A stretch of DNA of 64,000 nucleotides from Rhizobium sp. Root482. Its GTDB lineage: Bacteria > Pseudomonadota > Alphaproteobacteria > Rhizobiales > Rhizobiaceae. Made by a program: the position numbers and the translations under genes. Under the pieces are notes generated by a model, which did not search any database, was not told the origin of the DNA, and saw nothing but the letters and a program-made list of their open reading frames with translations. This document shows positions 1-8,469 of the stretch, in pieces; positions within the stretch are counted from its first letter, which is position 1, and each line of letters opens with the position of its first letter. The stretch covers positions 62,001 to 126,000 of the forward strand of contig NZ_LMFA01000025.1 of assembly GCF_001426565.1 (NCBI RefSeq), in the 5' to 3' direction.

Positions 1-2
1 GC

Positions 3-728
3 CACGCGGTGGTCGAACTCGATGGGCCAGCGCAAATCCGCGTTTCGCCCGGCCTCTCGGTCTCGGCCGACTGGTCGCTGCTGCATGCCAGCCTGCGAGC
101 AAGGCTGTCGGGCCTCGACCGCCTTTCGCTGACCTATGACCAGATGGCGGGAACCGCCGTCCTGCCGGCCTTCGACGACGAAGCCGCCCCGGGCGGGACC
201 GACAGGCTGGCCTTCGCTGCCCGGCATGGCGAGGTGCATCTCCGGCAGAACGGCGGTGATCTCGACATGGCGGCAAGTGTCGAGGGCTTCGATGCTAAGC
301 CGGCCGACGGCATCAGCTTCCTGCCACCGCTTGACGGCGGCATCGACCTGACGCTCACCGATCGCGCCGCCCTGATGGAGGCCGGCGGCTTGCGGCCCGG
401 CGCGCTGCGCGGCAGCAAGGGCGAGATACGCAACCTCAAGCTCGACCTCGGCGAAGGCATGGTGGCGACGGCCAGCGGACCTTTCAGCATCGACGATCAG
501 GGGTTGATCTCGGGCGAACTCAGCGTGACGATGAAGAATATCGAGGGCTGGCGGCGCAACCTCGTGAAGACCTTTTCCGACGAGGACGAAACGGCGATGG
601 TCAACAATATCGCCAATATGCTGACGGCGCTGGCGAGTGGCCGGAACGAGGCGACCGTCAAGCTGAACCTGCGCGACGGTATTGCATTCTTGGCGTTCTT
701 TCCGATCGGCGAACTGCCGCGGCTTTGA
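3..728 (+). CDS. DUF2125 family protein, C-terminal part (gene starts before the window)
   Basis: The frame is already open at the first base and ends with TGA at 726-728, so only the last ~240 residues are seen. The GTG at position 9 is in frame but is probably an internal Val. The visible part is rich in beta-strand-like alternation (repeats of Gly-Gly-Asp and Leu-Lys-Leu-Asp) with no catalytic motif. This fits the C-terminal half of DUF2125 proteins, which in rhizobia are exported or membrane-anchored proteins of unknown role encoded beside tyrC. The gene is convergent with tyrC. The family assignment is from recollection of this gene order and the sequence style, not from a database search. 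Confidence 0.65.
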   Translation, partial: HAVVELDGPAQIRVSPGLSVSADWSLLHASLRARLSGLDRLSLTYDQMAGTAVLPAFDDEAAPGGTDRLAFAARHGEVHLRQNGGDLDMAASVEGFDAKPADGISFLPPLDGGIDLTLTDRAALMEAGGLRPGALRGSKGEIRNLKLDLGEGMVATASGPFSIDDQGLISGELSVTMKNIEGWRRNLVKTFSDEDETAMVNNIANMLTALASGRNEATVKLNLRDGIAFLAFFPIGELPRL

Positions 729-742
729 TGCGCGCTTGGAAC

Positions 743-859
743 GCCCCTCATCCGCCCTTCGGGCGCCTTCTTCCCGTTTTGACGGGGAGAAGGGACAAGT
801 GGCAGATTCCAAACTAGTTCCCTCTCCCCGCGCGCGGGGAGAGGGTTAGGGTGAGGGGC
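743..859. repeat. Double-hairpin rhizobial intergenic repeat (RIME-like), copy 1
   Basis: The segment between two convergent genes starts with GCCCCTCATCCG and ends with AGGGTGAGGGGC. It contains two strong hairpins: an imperfect one over about 768-793, and a perfect palindrome at 820-845 centred on CCCCGCGCGCGGGG. The same element occurs in opposite orientation at 26333-26445, again between convergent genes. The outer sequence and the order of the hairpins match between copies while the linkers differ. It resembles the RIME class of rhizobial intergenic mosaic elements and may act as a bidirectional terminator. Confidence 0.75.
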
Positions 860-887
860 AAGCGCTTGAGGACACTTCAGAAAGCCG

Positions 888-1814
888 CTATTTCTGGTCC
901 ATCGCATGGCGGCCGAAATCGGCCATCTCGGTGTCCTGGCCGGCCTGGATGATCGAGCGGCGGATAGTGCGGGTGCGGGTGAAGAGATCGAACAGCTTGT
1001 CGCCATCGCCCCAGCGGATCGCCCGTTGCAGATAGGCGAGATCCTCCGAGAACCGCGATAGCATTTCAAGGATCGCGTCCTTGTTGTGCAGGCAGACATC
1101 GCGCCACATTGTCGGATCGGAAGCGGCGAGGCGAGTGAAATCGCGGAAGCCGGAGGCTGAATATTTGATCACTTCCGATTCGGTCACCGCTTCCAGATCA
1201 TCCGCCGTGCCGACGATATTATAGGCGATGATATGCGGCAGATGCGAAACGATCGCCAGAACCTTGTCATGGTGCTCGGGGTCCATCTCGTCGACCATGG
1301 AGCCAAGCGTTTCCCAGAAATCGCGCAAGCGCGCCTTCGCCGCCTCGTCGGTCTCCGGCAGCGGCGTCAGGATGCACCAGCGCCCCTTGAACAGGCCGAT
1401 GAAGCCGGCATCCGGGCCGGAATATTCGGTGCCGGCGATCGGATGGCCGGGGATGAAATGCACGCCCTGCGGCATATGCGGCTTCATCTGGGCGATGACC
1501 GAGGCCTTGGTCGAGCCGACATCGGTGACGATGGCGCCGGGCTTCAGATGAGCGGCGATCTCGGCCGCAACCGTGCCGGAGGCGCCCACAGGGACCGAGA
1601 CGATCACCAGATCGGCGTTCTTCACCGCGTCCGCCGCCGATGTCGTGTAACGGTCGCCCAGTCCCAGTTTCCGCGCCCGCTCAAGCGTTTCGGCGCTACG
1701 GGTCGAGACGGTGACCGAACCGGCAAGCCTCTTGTCCTTGATCTCGCGGGCGATCGACGAACCGATCAGGCCGATGCCGATCAGCGCGATGGTTTCGAAT
1801 TGTCCCGCCATCAC
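888..1814 (-). CDS. tyrC: Prephenate/arogenate dehydrogenase
   Basis: 308 residues. It oxidatively decarboxylates prephenate and/or arogenate with NAD(P), the last committed step to tyrosine. An N-terminal Rossmann motif GIGLIGSS lies near residues 13-20. The family segments [10 protein letters not shown] (about 120-130) and SHLPHIIAY (about 190), carrying the active-site His residues, are present, and length is normal for a monofunctional enzyme without chorismate mutase or ACT domain. The start is GTG at 1814 or the adjacent ATG at 1811; both overlap the TGA of hisC, so translation is coupled. Adjacency to the aminotransferase fits aromatic amino-acid synthesis. Confidence 0.93.
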   Translation of the reverse strand: MMAGQFETIALIGIGLIGSSIAREIKDKRLAGSVTVSTRSAETLERARKLGLGDRYTTSAADAVKNADLVIVSVPVGASGTVAAEIAAHLKPGAIVTDVGSTKASVIAQMKPHMPQGVHFIPGHPIAGTEYSGPDAGFIGLFKGRWCILTPLPETDEAAKARLRDFWETLGSMVDEMDPEHHDKVLAIVSHLPHIIAYNIVGTADDLEAVTESEVIKYSASGFRDFTRLAASDPTMWRDVCLHNKDAILEMLSRFSEDLAYLQRAIRWGDGDKLFDLFTRTRTIRRSIIQAGQDTEMADFGRHAMDQK

Positions 1815-2917
1815 GCCCGGCCCATGAACTCGGTGAGCGCGGCGATGACGCCCTCATTGGCTTCGGCCGAGCCGATCGTCATGCGCAGCGCATTGGGGAA
1901 GCCATAACCGCGCACCGCCCGCAGGATGAACCCGCGGCTAGTCAGGAAGTCGTCCGCATCCGTCGCACGCTTGCCGTCCGTGTCCGGAAAATGGATCAGC
2001 ACGAAATTGGCCACCGAAGGCGTGACCTTGAGACCGAGCGAGGACAAGGCGCCCGTGACCCTGCCCAGCCATTCGAGGTTGAAATCGACGGCGGCGGCGG
2101 CGAAGGCCTGGTCGCGCACCGCAGCCGCGCCGGCGGCAATGGCCGGGGCGTTCATGTTGAACGGCCCACGCACCCGGTTGAGCGCATCGATGATCGCTAC
2201 CGGCGCATACATCCAGCCGACGCGCAGCGCCGCAAGGCCGTAAATCTTCGAGAAGGTGCGGGTCATCACCACATTGCTGTTGGAGGAGACCAGTTCCAGC
2301 CCGGCTTCGTAATCATTGCGGCGGACATATTCCGCATAGGCGGCATCGAGTACCAGGATGACGTTTTTCGGCAGGCCGGCCTGCAGCCGCCTGACCTCCT
2401 CGACAGGGACATAGGTTCCCGTCGGATTGCCGGGATTGGCGAGGAACACCATCTTCGTCTTGTCGGTCACGGCGGCGAGGATGGCATCGACCGTGACGCG
2501 GCAATCCTCTTCCCTGACGGTGACCGGCGTCGCGCCGGCGCCCATGATCTGGATCTTGTAGACGAGGAAGCCATGCTCGGTAATGATCGCTTCGTCGCCA
2601 GGCGCCAGATAGACATGGCAGAGCAGCCCGAGCAATTCGTCCGAACCATTGCCGCAGATCAGGTTGGCGATGTTCAGGCCATGCACAGAGGCGATCGCCT
2701 CGCGCAGTTCGATCGCCTGTCCGTCCGGATAGCGCTCGAGATTGCCGGCCGCCTTCCGGAAGGCCTCGATGGCCTTCGGGCTCGCCCCCATCGGCGTTTC
2801 GTTGGAGGAGAGCTTGTAGACCTTGGCAACGCCCGGCGCATGTTCCTTGCCCGGCACATAGGCAGCGATATCGAGGATGCCGGGGCGTGGCGAAGGGCTT
2901 TGGAGATCAGTGCTCAT
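1811..2917 (-). CDS. hisC: Histidinol-phosphate / aromatic aminotransferase (HisC family)
   Basis: 368 residues from the ATG at 2917. The open frame reaches 3016, but the extra N-terminus is low-complexity and enters the repeat-bearing intergenic region. It is a class I/II PLP aminotransferase: substrate-anchoring SSNETPMG near residue 37, [10 protein letters not shown] near 170, DAAYAEY near 205, and the PLP-lysine motif [14 protein letters not shown] near 230. HisC enzymes convert imidazole-acetol phosphate to histidinol phosphate. Because it is translationally coupled to tyrC, this copy may also serve tyrosine/phenylalanine transamination (inference). It is the first gene of a two-gene operon. 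Confidence 0.92.
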   Translation of the reverse strand: MSTDLQSPSPRPGILDIAAYVPGKEHAPGVAKVYKLSSNETPMGASPKAIEAFRKAAGNLERYPDGQAIELREAIASVHGLNIANLICGNGSDELLGLLCHVYLAPGDEAIITEHGFLVYKIQIMGAGATPVTVREEDCRVTVDAILAAVTDKTKMVFLANPGNPTGTYVPVEEVRRLQAGLPKNVILVLDAAYAEYVRRNDYEAGLELVSSNSNVVMTRTFSKIYGLAALRVGWMYAPVAIIDALNRVRGPFNMNAPAIAAGAAAVRDQAFAAAAVDFNLEWLGRVTGALSSLGLKVTPSVANFVLIHFPDTDGKRATDADDFLTSRGFILRAVRGYGFPNALRMTIGSAEANEGVIAALTEFMGRA

Positions 2918-3018
2918 GGGATCAGCTTTCGGCGACGGGAAATGACGTTCTGCCAATAAAGGGGATGACGGATTTTGTCGAGGGCAGAGCATGTCCGGGG
3001 TCGGAGTGTGCAGCATTA

Positions 3019-3168
3019 CCCCCCTCTGTCAGCTACGCTGACATCTCCCCCTCAAGGGGAGATCATTCTTTTCCCGCACATTCCTCAGATTGGGCGTTGT
3101 CAGGCGGGCAAATAGGTGCGGCCAATCTCCCCCTTGAGGGGGAGATGTCACGGAGTGACAGAGGGGGG
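3019..3168. repeat. 150-bp element with ~45-bp terminal inverted repeats
   Basis: The left arm (3019-3063) and right arm (3125-3168) are inverted copies reading CCCCCCTCTGTCA...GACATCTCCCCCT. Each arm also contains its own small hairpin (TCTCCCC/GGGGAGA, and TGTCA/TGACA). A unique ~60-bp centre separates them. The element sits between hisC and the methyltransferase gene and has no coding capacity. It looks like a rhizobial palindromic repeat or a MITE-like non-autonomous element; I could not check copy number elsewhere. Confidence 0.75.
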
Positions 3169-3211
3169 TGACTTGCTCGAAAAGAGATTGTCCTCGAAAA
3201 AAATATTGTCG

Positions 3212-3955
3212 TTACCCCACATCCCGCGTCGTCGGTACACCCTGCGGCGCCAGCACCGGTACGAAGACGCGGCGGGAGGCGCGGGCGGCAACGGGTAGGC
3301 CCTGGTACAGCCGTTTCTGCGCCTCAACGATGATGACGCCGGAGAAGACCGGCCAGAGCGAGCGGCCCATCCGCTCGAAGCCGCTGCGCAGATTGAGGAC
3401 CATCTTCAGCTTCGAAGGCGGAAAGAACAGCGCATCGGCGGACGCGCCGGGCGTGAAATTGGTCTCGCGCAGGAGCGCCGTCAGCTGGCCGCGCGAATAG
3501 GGCCGGCCGGAACCGAAGGGCGTATGTTCCATGCGCGCCCAGACGCCGCGACGGTTCGGCACGACGATGATCAGGCGCCCCCCCGGCGCCAGGATGCGCC
3601 AGAGTTCCTTCATCGTCTCGCGCGGGTTTTCAGCGAACTCCAGCGAATGCACCATCAGCACCCGGTCGATCGACGAATCGGGCAGCGGCAATTCCTCGTC
3701 GAAGACCAGCGCCGTCGAGGACAGTTCGGCGACCGGCCAGTTCACCGCCCCCTGCCCCGCCGGCATGAAGGCGAAGGTTCGCTCCGTATCGCCGCGGAAA
3801 CGGTCGAGATAGGGAACCGCATAACCGAGCCCGACCAGTCGCTCCTCCGGCAACCGCGCCCAGAGCGAGGACAGCGCCATGCTGATCGATTGCTCGGCAA
3901 AGCGCCCGAGGCGGGAATGATAGAACTGGCGGAGATCGACGATATCTGCGTGCAT
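3212..3955 (-). CDS. Class I SAM-dependent methyltransferase
   Basis: 247 residues. The ATG at 3955 (MHADIVDLRQFY) is chosen over the in-frame ATG at 3964 because it matches the start I recall for rhizobial homologues. The Rossmann-type fold shows an acidic loop after strand 2 (LPLPDSSIDRVLMVHSLEF near 90-108) and the post-motif LAPGGRLIIVVPNR near 123-136, typical of methyltransferase fold 11. The C-terminus carries a hydrophobic FSGVIIVEAQKR segment. The target is unknown. The gene is divergent from gloB, a common arrangement in Rhizobiaceae, but no functional link is evident. Confidence 0.85.
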   Translation of the reverse strand: MHADIVDLRQFYHSRLGRFAEQSISMALSSLWARLPEERLVGLGYAVPYLDRFRGDTERTFAFMPAGQGAVNWPVAELSSTALVFDEELPLPDSSIDRVLMVHSLEFAENPRETMKELWRILAPGGRLIIVVPNRRGVWARMEHTPFGSGRPYSRGQLTALLRETNFTPGASADALFFPPSKLKMVLNLRSGFERMGRSLWPVFSGVIIVEAQKRLYQGLPVAARASRRVFVPVLAPQGVPTTRDVG

Positions 3956-4038
3956 GCCTTGCATGTTAGCCCGGAACGGGTGGACTTCAAGGCACGGCCC
4001 GCTACATTCGCGACAAAGCCCTCCCTTTCAGGAACCCA

Positions 4039-4812
4039 ATGATGCCCAATCTCGAAATCGAGCTGTTTTCCTGCCGCACCGACAATTTCGGCGTCCTGAT
4101 CCATGATCCGGAAAGCGGCGCAACCGCCTCGATCGACGCGCCGGAGGAGCAGCCGATCCTTGACGCGCTGAAACGGCGCGGCTGGACCTTGACCCATATC
4201 CTGACGACCCATCACCATCAGGATCATGTCGAGGCCAATCTCGCGCTCAAGGAAGCCTATGGCGCGACGATCATCGGCCCTGAGAACGAGGCGAACCAGA
4301 TACCGGGTCTCGACATGACCATCGGCGACGGCGGCGATTTCGAGTTTGCCGGCCATAGGGTGCATGTCTATGAGACGCCCGGGCATACGGCCGGACATAT
4401 CTGCTTTCACTTCCCCGACGACAAGCTGCTGTTTTCCGCCGACACGCTGTTTGCGCTCGGCTGCGGGCGGCTGTTCGAAGGCACGCCGGCACAGATGTGG
4501 GCTTCGCTCCGGAAGCTGATGGCGCTTCCGGACGATACGACCGTCTATTTCGGCCATGAATACACGCTCTCGAATGCCCGCTTTGCCCTGACGATCGATC
4601 CCGGCAACACCGCCTTGAAAAACCGGGCGGCGGAGATCGAGGCGCTACGCGACAGGGGCGGGTTTACCGCCCCGACGCAGCTTGGCCTAGAAAAGCAGAC
4701 CAACCCGTTCCTGCGTCCGGATGATGCCGGAATACGCGCTCACCTGCGCATGGAGACGGCCTCGGACGCAGAAGTGTTTGCCGAAATCCGCAAGCGCAAG
4801 GACAATTTCTGA
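4039..4812 (+). CDS. gloB: Hydroxyacylglutathione hydrolase (glyoxalase II)
   Basis: 257 residues. It hydrolyses S-D-lactoylglutathione to D-lactate and glutathione in methylglyoxal detoxification. The metallo-beta-lactamase fold carries the binuclear metal motif THHHQDH (57-63), then ETPGHTAGH (about 113-121), FSADTLF with the bridging Asp, and FGHEYT near residue 172 with the last metal His. The C-terminal HAGH_C part includes NPFLR. ATG at 4039 or 4042 could be the start. Its TGA overlaps the ATG of the next gene (TGATG), so the two are probably translated together. Confidence 0.95.
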   Translation: MMPNLEIELFSCRTDNFGVLIHDPESGATASIDAPEEQPILDALKRRGWTLTHILTTHHHQDHVEANLALKEAYGATIIGPENEANQIPGLDMTIGDGGDFEFAGHRVHVYETPGHTAGHICFHFPDDKLLFSADTLFALGCGRLFEGTPAQMWASLRKLMALPDDTTVYFGHEYTLSNARFALTIDPGNTALKNRAAEIEALRDRGGFTAPTQLGLEKQTNPFLRPDDAGIRAHLRMETASDAEVFAEIRKRKDNF

Positions 4813-5255
4813 TGGAGGCTCAACTGCCGCTCTCGGCAAAGGCCGTCATCGACGCGCTGGATATGCAGCGCCACCCGGAAGGCGGCTGGTACATCCAGAC
4901 CTTCAAGGATGCCGCCGGCGGCCCGCGCGGCCATTCCACCGCGATCTACTACCTGCTGGAGCGCGGCGACCGCTCCCATTGGCACCGGGTTCGCGACGCC
5001 GTCGAGATCTGGCACTTCCATGCCGGCGCGCCGCTGGGTCTCAGCATCGCCGAAGAGGGCAAGCCGACTTCAACGATCACGCTCGGCGCCGATATCCTGG
5101 CCGGCGAGCGGCCGCAGGCCGTGGTGCCGGCCAATTGGTGGCAATCGGCGACTTCGCTTGGTGCCTGGACACTGGTGGGGTGCACGGTCTCGCCCGGCTT
5201 CGACTTCTCAGCCTTCGAGATGGCCCCGGCCGGCTGGCAGCCGCTGCAGACGTAA
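4812..5255 (+). CDS. Cupin domain protein (DUF985 / cupin_5)
   Basis: 147 residues, normal for the family. It opens with a helix containing HPEGGWY near residue 21 and has the cupin core with SHWHRV (about 55-60) and EIWHFHAG (about 65-72), whose His and Glu residues are likely ligands. The C-terminal motif TLVGCTVSPGFDF followed by FEMA is diagnostic of cupin_5. The biochemical role of the family is not settled. It is coupled to gloB by a one-base stop/start overlap, and its stop codon directly abuts that of the convergent EamA gene, leaving no intergenic space. Confidence 0.9.
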   Translation: MEAQLPLSAKAVIDALDMQRHPEGGWYIQTFKDAAGGPRGHSTAIYYLLERGDRSHWHRVRDAVEIWHFHAGAPLGLSIAEEGKPTSTITLGADILAGERPQAVVPANWWQSATSLGAWTLVGCTVSPGFDFSAFEMAPAGWQPLQT

Positions 5256-6146
5256 TTATTCGGCCGGCTGGGTGGCGGCTGCGCGACTGCGGAAGATCAC
5301 GTCCCTGGCCGCCAGTACCGCGCCGCCGGTGACGAACAGGCAGGCAAGTGCGATGCGCAACGACGGCTCGGCAAAACCGAAGACGACAAGCACCAGCGTC
5401 GACAGGACCGGCGCCGCATAGCTGGCGACGCCGAGCAACTGGATATTGCCGTTCTTGACGCCATGATCCCAGGCATAAAAGGCGGCGCCGACCGGCAGCA
5501 GGCCAAGACCGACAATGGCAAGCCACTGTGTTGCGGCTTGCGGCCAGACGGTCGTTTCGAGACCAAGATGGCAGAGAAGCGACAGGACCGAGGTCGCCAG
5601 GCAGAAGCCGGTGACGACATCCGTGGAAACGGCCTCGAAGCGGCGCGTCAGCAATGAATAGGCGGCCCAGGTAAAGGCGCAGGCAAGGGCCGCGCCGTAA
5701 CCCAGGGCATAGGCCCCGTCGAATTGCACGCCATTGCGCGCCACGATCAGGATCGTACCGGCAAGGCCAAGCACCGCGCCGGCGACATGATGCCAGCGTA
5801 GCCGCTCGCCCGGCAAAAGTGCCGAGCCGACGACGATCAGCAGCGGCCAGAGATAGGCGACCAGCCCGGCCTCGACTGCAGGCGCGTTACGAAGTGCTGT
5901 GAAATAGAGGAAATGATAACCGAACAGCCCGGCAATACCGACGATCCAGACCTTGGCCGGCTGCTTGAGAAGCGCCAGCCGCGCAGGCTTCAGCGCCAGC
6001 ACGATCAGGCCGGGAAGACTGCCGATGGCAAAGCAGATGGCCGAAAGCTGGAAGGGCGGCATGGTGCCGGACGCGGCGGTAAAAAGGGCCAGCAAGGACC
6101 ACATCAGGATCGCCGAGAAGCCGATCAAGCTTGCCTTTGTCTTCAT
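5256..6146 (-). CDS. EamA/DMT-family membrane transporter
   Basis: 296 residues with ten predicted hydrophobic segments arranged as two EamA repeats, each ending in a Pro/Gly-rich helix (ALLPGERLRWHHVAGAVLG near 115-130, and a second copy near 265-280). This is the drug/metabolite transporter superfamily of inner-membrane proteins that export amino acids or other small metabolites. The substrate cannot be inferred. The gene lies convergent to the cupin gene with zero spacing and 24 bp downstream of the DUF3108 gene on the same strand, so it may be the second gene of that unit. Confidence 0.9.
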   Translation of the reverse strand: MKTKASLIGFSAILMWSLLALFTAASGTMPPFQLSAICFAIGSLPGLIVLALKPARLALLKQPAKVWIVGIAGLFGYHFLYFTALRNAPAVEAGLVAYLWPLLIVVGSALLPGERLRWHHVAGAVLGLAGTILIVARNGVQFDGAYALGYGAALACAFTWAAYSLLTRRFEAVSTDVVTGFCLATSVLSLLCHLGLETTVWPQAATQWLAIVGLGLLPVGAAFYAWDHGVKNGNIQLLGVASYAAPVLSTLVLVVFGFAEPSLRIALACLFVTGGAVLAARDVIFRSRAAATQPAE

Positions 6147-6170
6147 GCCCTGCCCCCGGCGTCTCGAACC

Positions 6171-6947
6171 TCAGCCGCCGAAGCGCGTGGCCCAGACGGT
6201 GACCGGCCCCAACCGCGTCGGGATCCGTACATAGACCGGAGCATATACATTCACCGCATCGGCCTTGGCAAACCAGATTTCCATGGTCTCCAGCTTGCGC
6301 AGGTAATCGACATCGTCGCGCCCTTTGCGGTAGCCGGATTTGGGAATGAACTTTATCCCGCAAACGATGACCTCGCCCTCAAAACCATCGGTCTTGAAGG
6401 GCTTGGTGCCCTTTGCCGAAAGTTTCAGGTCCATGCGCGATTCGCCGTCGAAGATCGGCACGCTTTTCGGGCAGATGCGCGTATCCGCCGGAAAAATGAG
6501 GCCCGACAGCGGATCGACGACATCGCGCATATCGGCGCGGGTGACCGGCACCCAGTTCTTCGGGATCCTCCGCTCCGGCTTCAGCGACGCCGAAAGAACA
6601 TTGCCGTCACGGAACTGCACATCGATCGCCCGGCCCTTCTTGCCGCTCTGGTAGCGCACCGAATAATCCGATGCGCTCAAGCGGTCGCGGCCGACAATGC
6701 CGGAAACCGAGGTCTGGCCGGATGTCTTGGCAAAGATATCGGCGAGACCCGCCGAATTCACCGTGCCGGAGATCGTATAGCGATCATCCTTGAGCTTGGT
6801 ATGAAAGGATGCTCTGGCCACCGGCAATCCGGCGAGCGAAATCCTGTATTCGGTGTCATGCGTCACATCGGCGGCGCCGGCCGTGCCCGCAAAGAGCCCC
6901 GTCGCGGCCGAAACCAGAAGTGCCGAAATAGCGATGCGCCAGTCCAT
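6171..6947 (-). CDS. DUF3108 periplasmic protein
   Basis: 258 residues from the ATG at 6947. A GGAAGGA ribosome-binding site precedes this ATG at good spacing, while the in-frame ATG at 6974 has none. The N-terminus is a signal peptide ([17 protein letters not shown], cleavage near AGAA). The mature protein has the DUF3108 pattern: a [13 protein letters not shown] segment near the start, a central PDTRICP-like stretch with one Cys, and a C-terminal [19 protein letters not shown] strand. The function is unknown; such proteins are thought to be envelope beta-rich proteins. It is followed by the EamA transporter. Confidence 0.85.
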   Translation of the reverse strand: MDWRIAISALLVSAATGLFAGTAGAADVTHDTEYRISLAGLPVARASFHTKLKDDRYTISGTVNSAGLADIFAKTSGQTSVSGIVGRDRLSASDYSVRYQSGKKGRAIDVQFRDGNVLSASLKPERRIPKNWVPVTRADMRDVVDPLSGLIFPADTRICPKSVPIFDGESRMDLKLSAKGTKPFKTDGFEGEVIVCGIKFIPKSGYRKGRDDVDYLRKLETMEIWFAKADAVNVYAPVYVRIPTRLGPVTVWATRFGG

Positions 6948-7172
6948 TCCCGGATGTCCTTCCATTGCACCCATATGTCATTAGCGGATATGGCGCGTTT
7001 GCGGCATTTCTGCGCCGTCGACGCGCCTTCGTCACAATCATGAACATCGCAAGGAAGAGGGAATCGGACGAGAAAACAACGGCAATGGCGGCGTTAAAAT
7101 GGGATGGATCACTCACCGGCCGAATATTTACCCGCTTTTCCCAAGAGTTTTCGGCGCGAATGAAGGTTTGGC

Positions 7173-7201
7173 TTGACGCAACGGCCCTGCCTGACTATAG
7201 A
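7173..7201 (+). promoter_or_regulatory. Sigma-70 type promoter for rpmB
   Basis: TTGACG at 7173-7178 and TATAGA at 7196-7201 are separated by 17 bp, the best housekeeping promoter match in the window. A start site near 7208 would give a leader of about 87 nt before the rpmB ATG. The rest of the 347-bp gap (6948-7294) between the DUF3108 gene and rpmB holds no other gene I can support. Confidence 0.7.
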
Positions 7202-7294
7202 ACCGCAACTTTCCAATCATGGCCAACGGAATGCGGCCTGGGCTTGATAGCCCGCCAGCGCATGGACCGAAGGCGAAAAGAAAATAGGTGCATC

Positions 7295-7591
7295 ATGTCC
7301 CGTAGTTGCGAATTGACCGGCAAGGGCGTCCAGTCGGGCAACAATGTGAGCCACGCAAACAACAAGACCAAGCGCAAGTTCCTGCCGAACCTGTGCAATG
7401 TCACGTTGATTTCCGATGCGCTCGGCCAGCGTTACCGTCTGCGCGTTTCGGCTGCGGCCCTGCGTTCGGTCGAACATCGCGGCGGTCTCGACGCGTTCCT
7501 GATCAAGGCTGACGAAACCGAACTGTCGATGCGCGCCCGCCTGCTGCGCCGCCAGATCGTCAAGAAGACGGCTGAAGCCGTCGCTGCCTGA
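7295..7591 (+). CDS. rpmB: 50S ribosomal protein L28
   Basis: 98 residues starting [11 protein letters not shown]. It is a component of the large ribosomal subunit. The opening [20 protein letters not shown] and the [15 protein letters not shown] segment are the L28 signature, and the C-terminal extension rich in Ala and basic residues is typical of alphaproteobacteria. The frame is open further upstream to 6965, but that part precedes the promoter and has no family similarity. The gene is monocistronic, with its own promoter (7173-7201) and a hairpin terminator just after the stop. Confidence 0.97.
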   Translation: MSRSCELTGKGVQSGNNVSHANNKTKRKFLPNLCNVTLISDALGQRYRLRVSAAALRSVEHRGGLDAFLIKADETELSMRARLLRRQIVKKTAEAVAA

Positions 7592-7616
7592 TCGGCCGAT
7601 TGCGTCCGACGATTTG

Positions 7617-7650
7617 AAAGGCTTGCCAGGCAACCGGCGAGCCTTTTCTC
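7617..7650 (+). terminator. Rho-independent terminator of rpmB
   Basis: AAAGGCT (7617-7623) pairs with AGCCTTT (7640-7646), extended inside by GCC/GGC, and is followed by TTTCTC. It lies 26 bp after the rpmB stop codon. Confidence 0.75.
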
Positions 7651-7726
7651 GTAGGCGCACGCCTCTCAATCCGTCCGAGAAAATATGAGCCTTGAGCTCT
7701 GACATTTCGGGCGTCCGTCCCTCCAA

Positions 7727-7756
7727 CTGGTGGCATCACCCAGGATAAAAAAATGC
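7727..7756 (+). promoter_or_regulatory. Candidate preQ1-class-I-like riboswitch overlapping the start codon
   Basis: A compact pseudoknot can be drawn: CTGG (7727-7730) pairs with CCAG (7740-7743), and loop bases GCAT (7733-7736) pair with ATGC (7753-7756), which includes the start codon. Between them lie CAC before the 3' P1 strand and an A-rich linker GATAAAAAA. This order (short stem, loop with CAC, stem, A-rich tail, tail-loop pairing) is that of preQ1-I aptamers, and the gene controlled is a queuosine-precursor transporter. The AGGA Shine-Dalgarno overlaps the stem, so ligand binding would block initiation. The first loop is shorter than usual, so this is a candidate only. Confidence 0.5.
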
Positions 7757-8391
7757 TGACGAACCGCACTTTCCTTCTTTATGTCGCGCTGATGACCGTT
7801 GTGGTCGTCGCCTCCAATGTCCTCGTCCAGTATCCGCTGCCCGGGTCGATCGCCGGCATGCAACTCGGCGATCTCCTGACCTGGGGCGCTTTCAGCTATC
7901 CGGTCGCCTTCCTCGTCACCGATCTCACCAACCGTCAGTTCGGGCCGCGTACCGCCCGCAAGGTGGTGGTCGCCGGCTTCGTCGTCGCGATCTTCCTGTC
8001 TGTCCTGGTCGCCACGCCACGCATCGCCATTGCCTCCGGCTCGGCTTTCCTGCTTGGCCAGTTTCTCGACATTTCGGTGTTCAACAGGCTGCGGAGGCAA
8101 AGCTGGTGGCGCGCGCCGCTGATCGGCTCGCTGTTCGGCTCCCTCCTCGATACGGCGATCTTCTTTTCCTTCGCCTTCGCGTCGGTCTTCGCCCTTTTCG
8201 GACCGAACGACCCCTTCGCGCTGGAAAGCGCGCCCATTCTGGGCCTGATGACGGCCGAGGCGCCCCGCTGGGTGTCCTGGGCGCTCGGCGATCTTTCCGT
8301 CAAGATCCTCGTCGGCCTGGCGATGCTTTTGCCCTATGGCGCGCTGATGAGCGTCGTGCGGCCAATGCCGGCCGTGAAGGCCCCGGCCTAG
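7753..8391 (+). CDS. Queuosine precursor transporter (VUT/YhhQ family)
   Basis: 212 residues with about six membrane segments. The YhhQ/VUT family (COG1738) imports preQ0/preQ1, precursors of the tRNA base queuosine. Family features are LGDLLTWGAFSYPVAFLVTDL near 38-58, the basic N-R-x-F-G-P cytoplasmic loop, and the C-terminal SWALGDLSVKILVGLAMLLPYG. ATG 7753 is preceded by AGGA at 7 nt. The pseudoknot immediately upstream suggests translational control by a queuosine precursor. A strong hairpin at 8411-8436 closes the unit. Confidence 0.88.
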   Translation: MLTNRTFLLYVALMTVVVVASNVLVQYPLPGSIAGMQLGDLLTWGAFSYPVAFLVTDLTNRQFGPRTARKVVVAGFVVAIFLSVLVATPRIAIASGSAFLLGQFLDISVFNRLRRQSWWRAPLIGSLFGSLLDTAIFFSFAFASVFALFGPNDPFALESAPILGLMTAEAPRWVSWALGDLSVKILVGLAMLLPYGALMSVVRPMPAVKAPA

Positions 8392-8410
8392 ACGTTACGA
8401 ACAAGGCAAA

Positions 8411-8436
8411 GGCGGCGACTTGGAAAAGTCACCGCC
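8411..8436. terminator. Hairpin between convergent genes
   Basis: GGCGGCGACTT (8411-8421) pairs with AAGTCACCGCC (8426-8436), ten of eleven positions, with a GGAA tetraloop, then CTTGGTTT. It lies between the stop codons of the transporter gene and pepT and could end transcription from both sides. Confidence 0.7.
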
Positions 8437-8469
8437 CTTGGTTTGAATGCCGTCCCGGCCCGACGCGTT

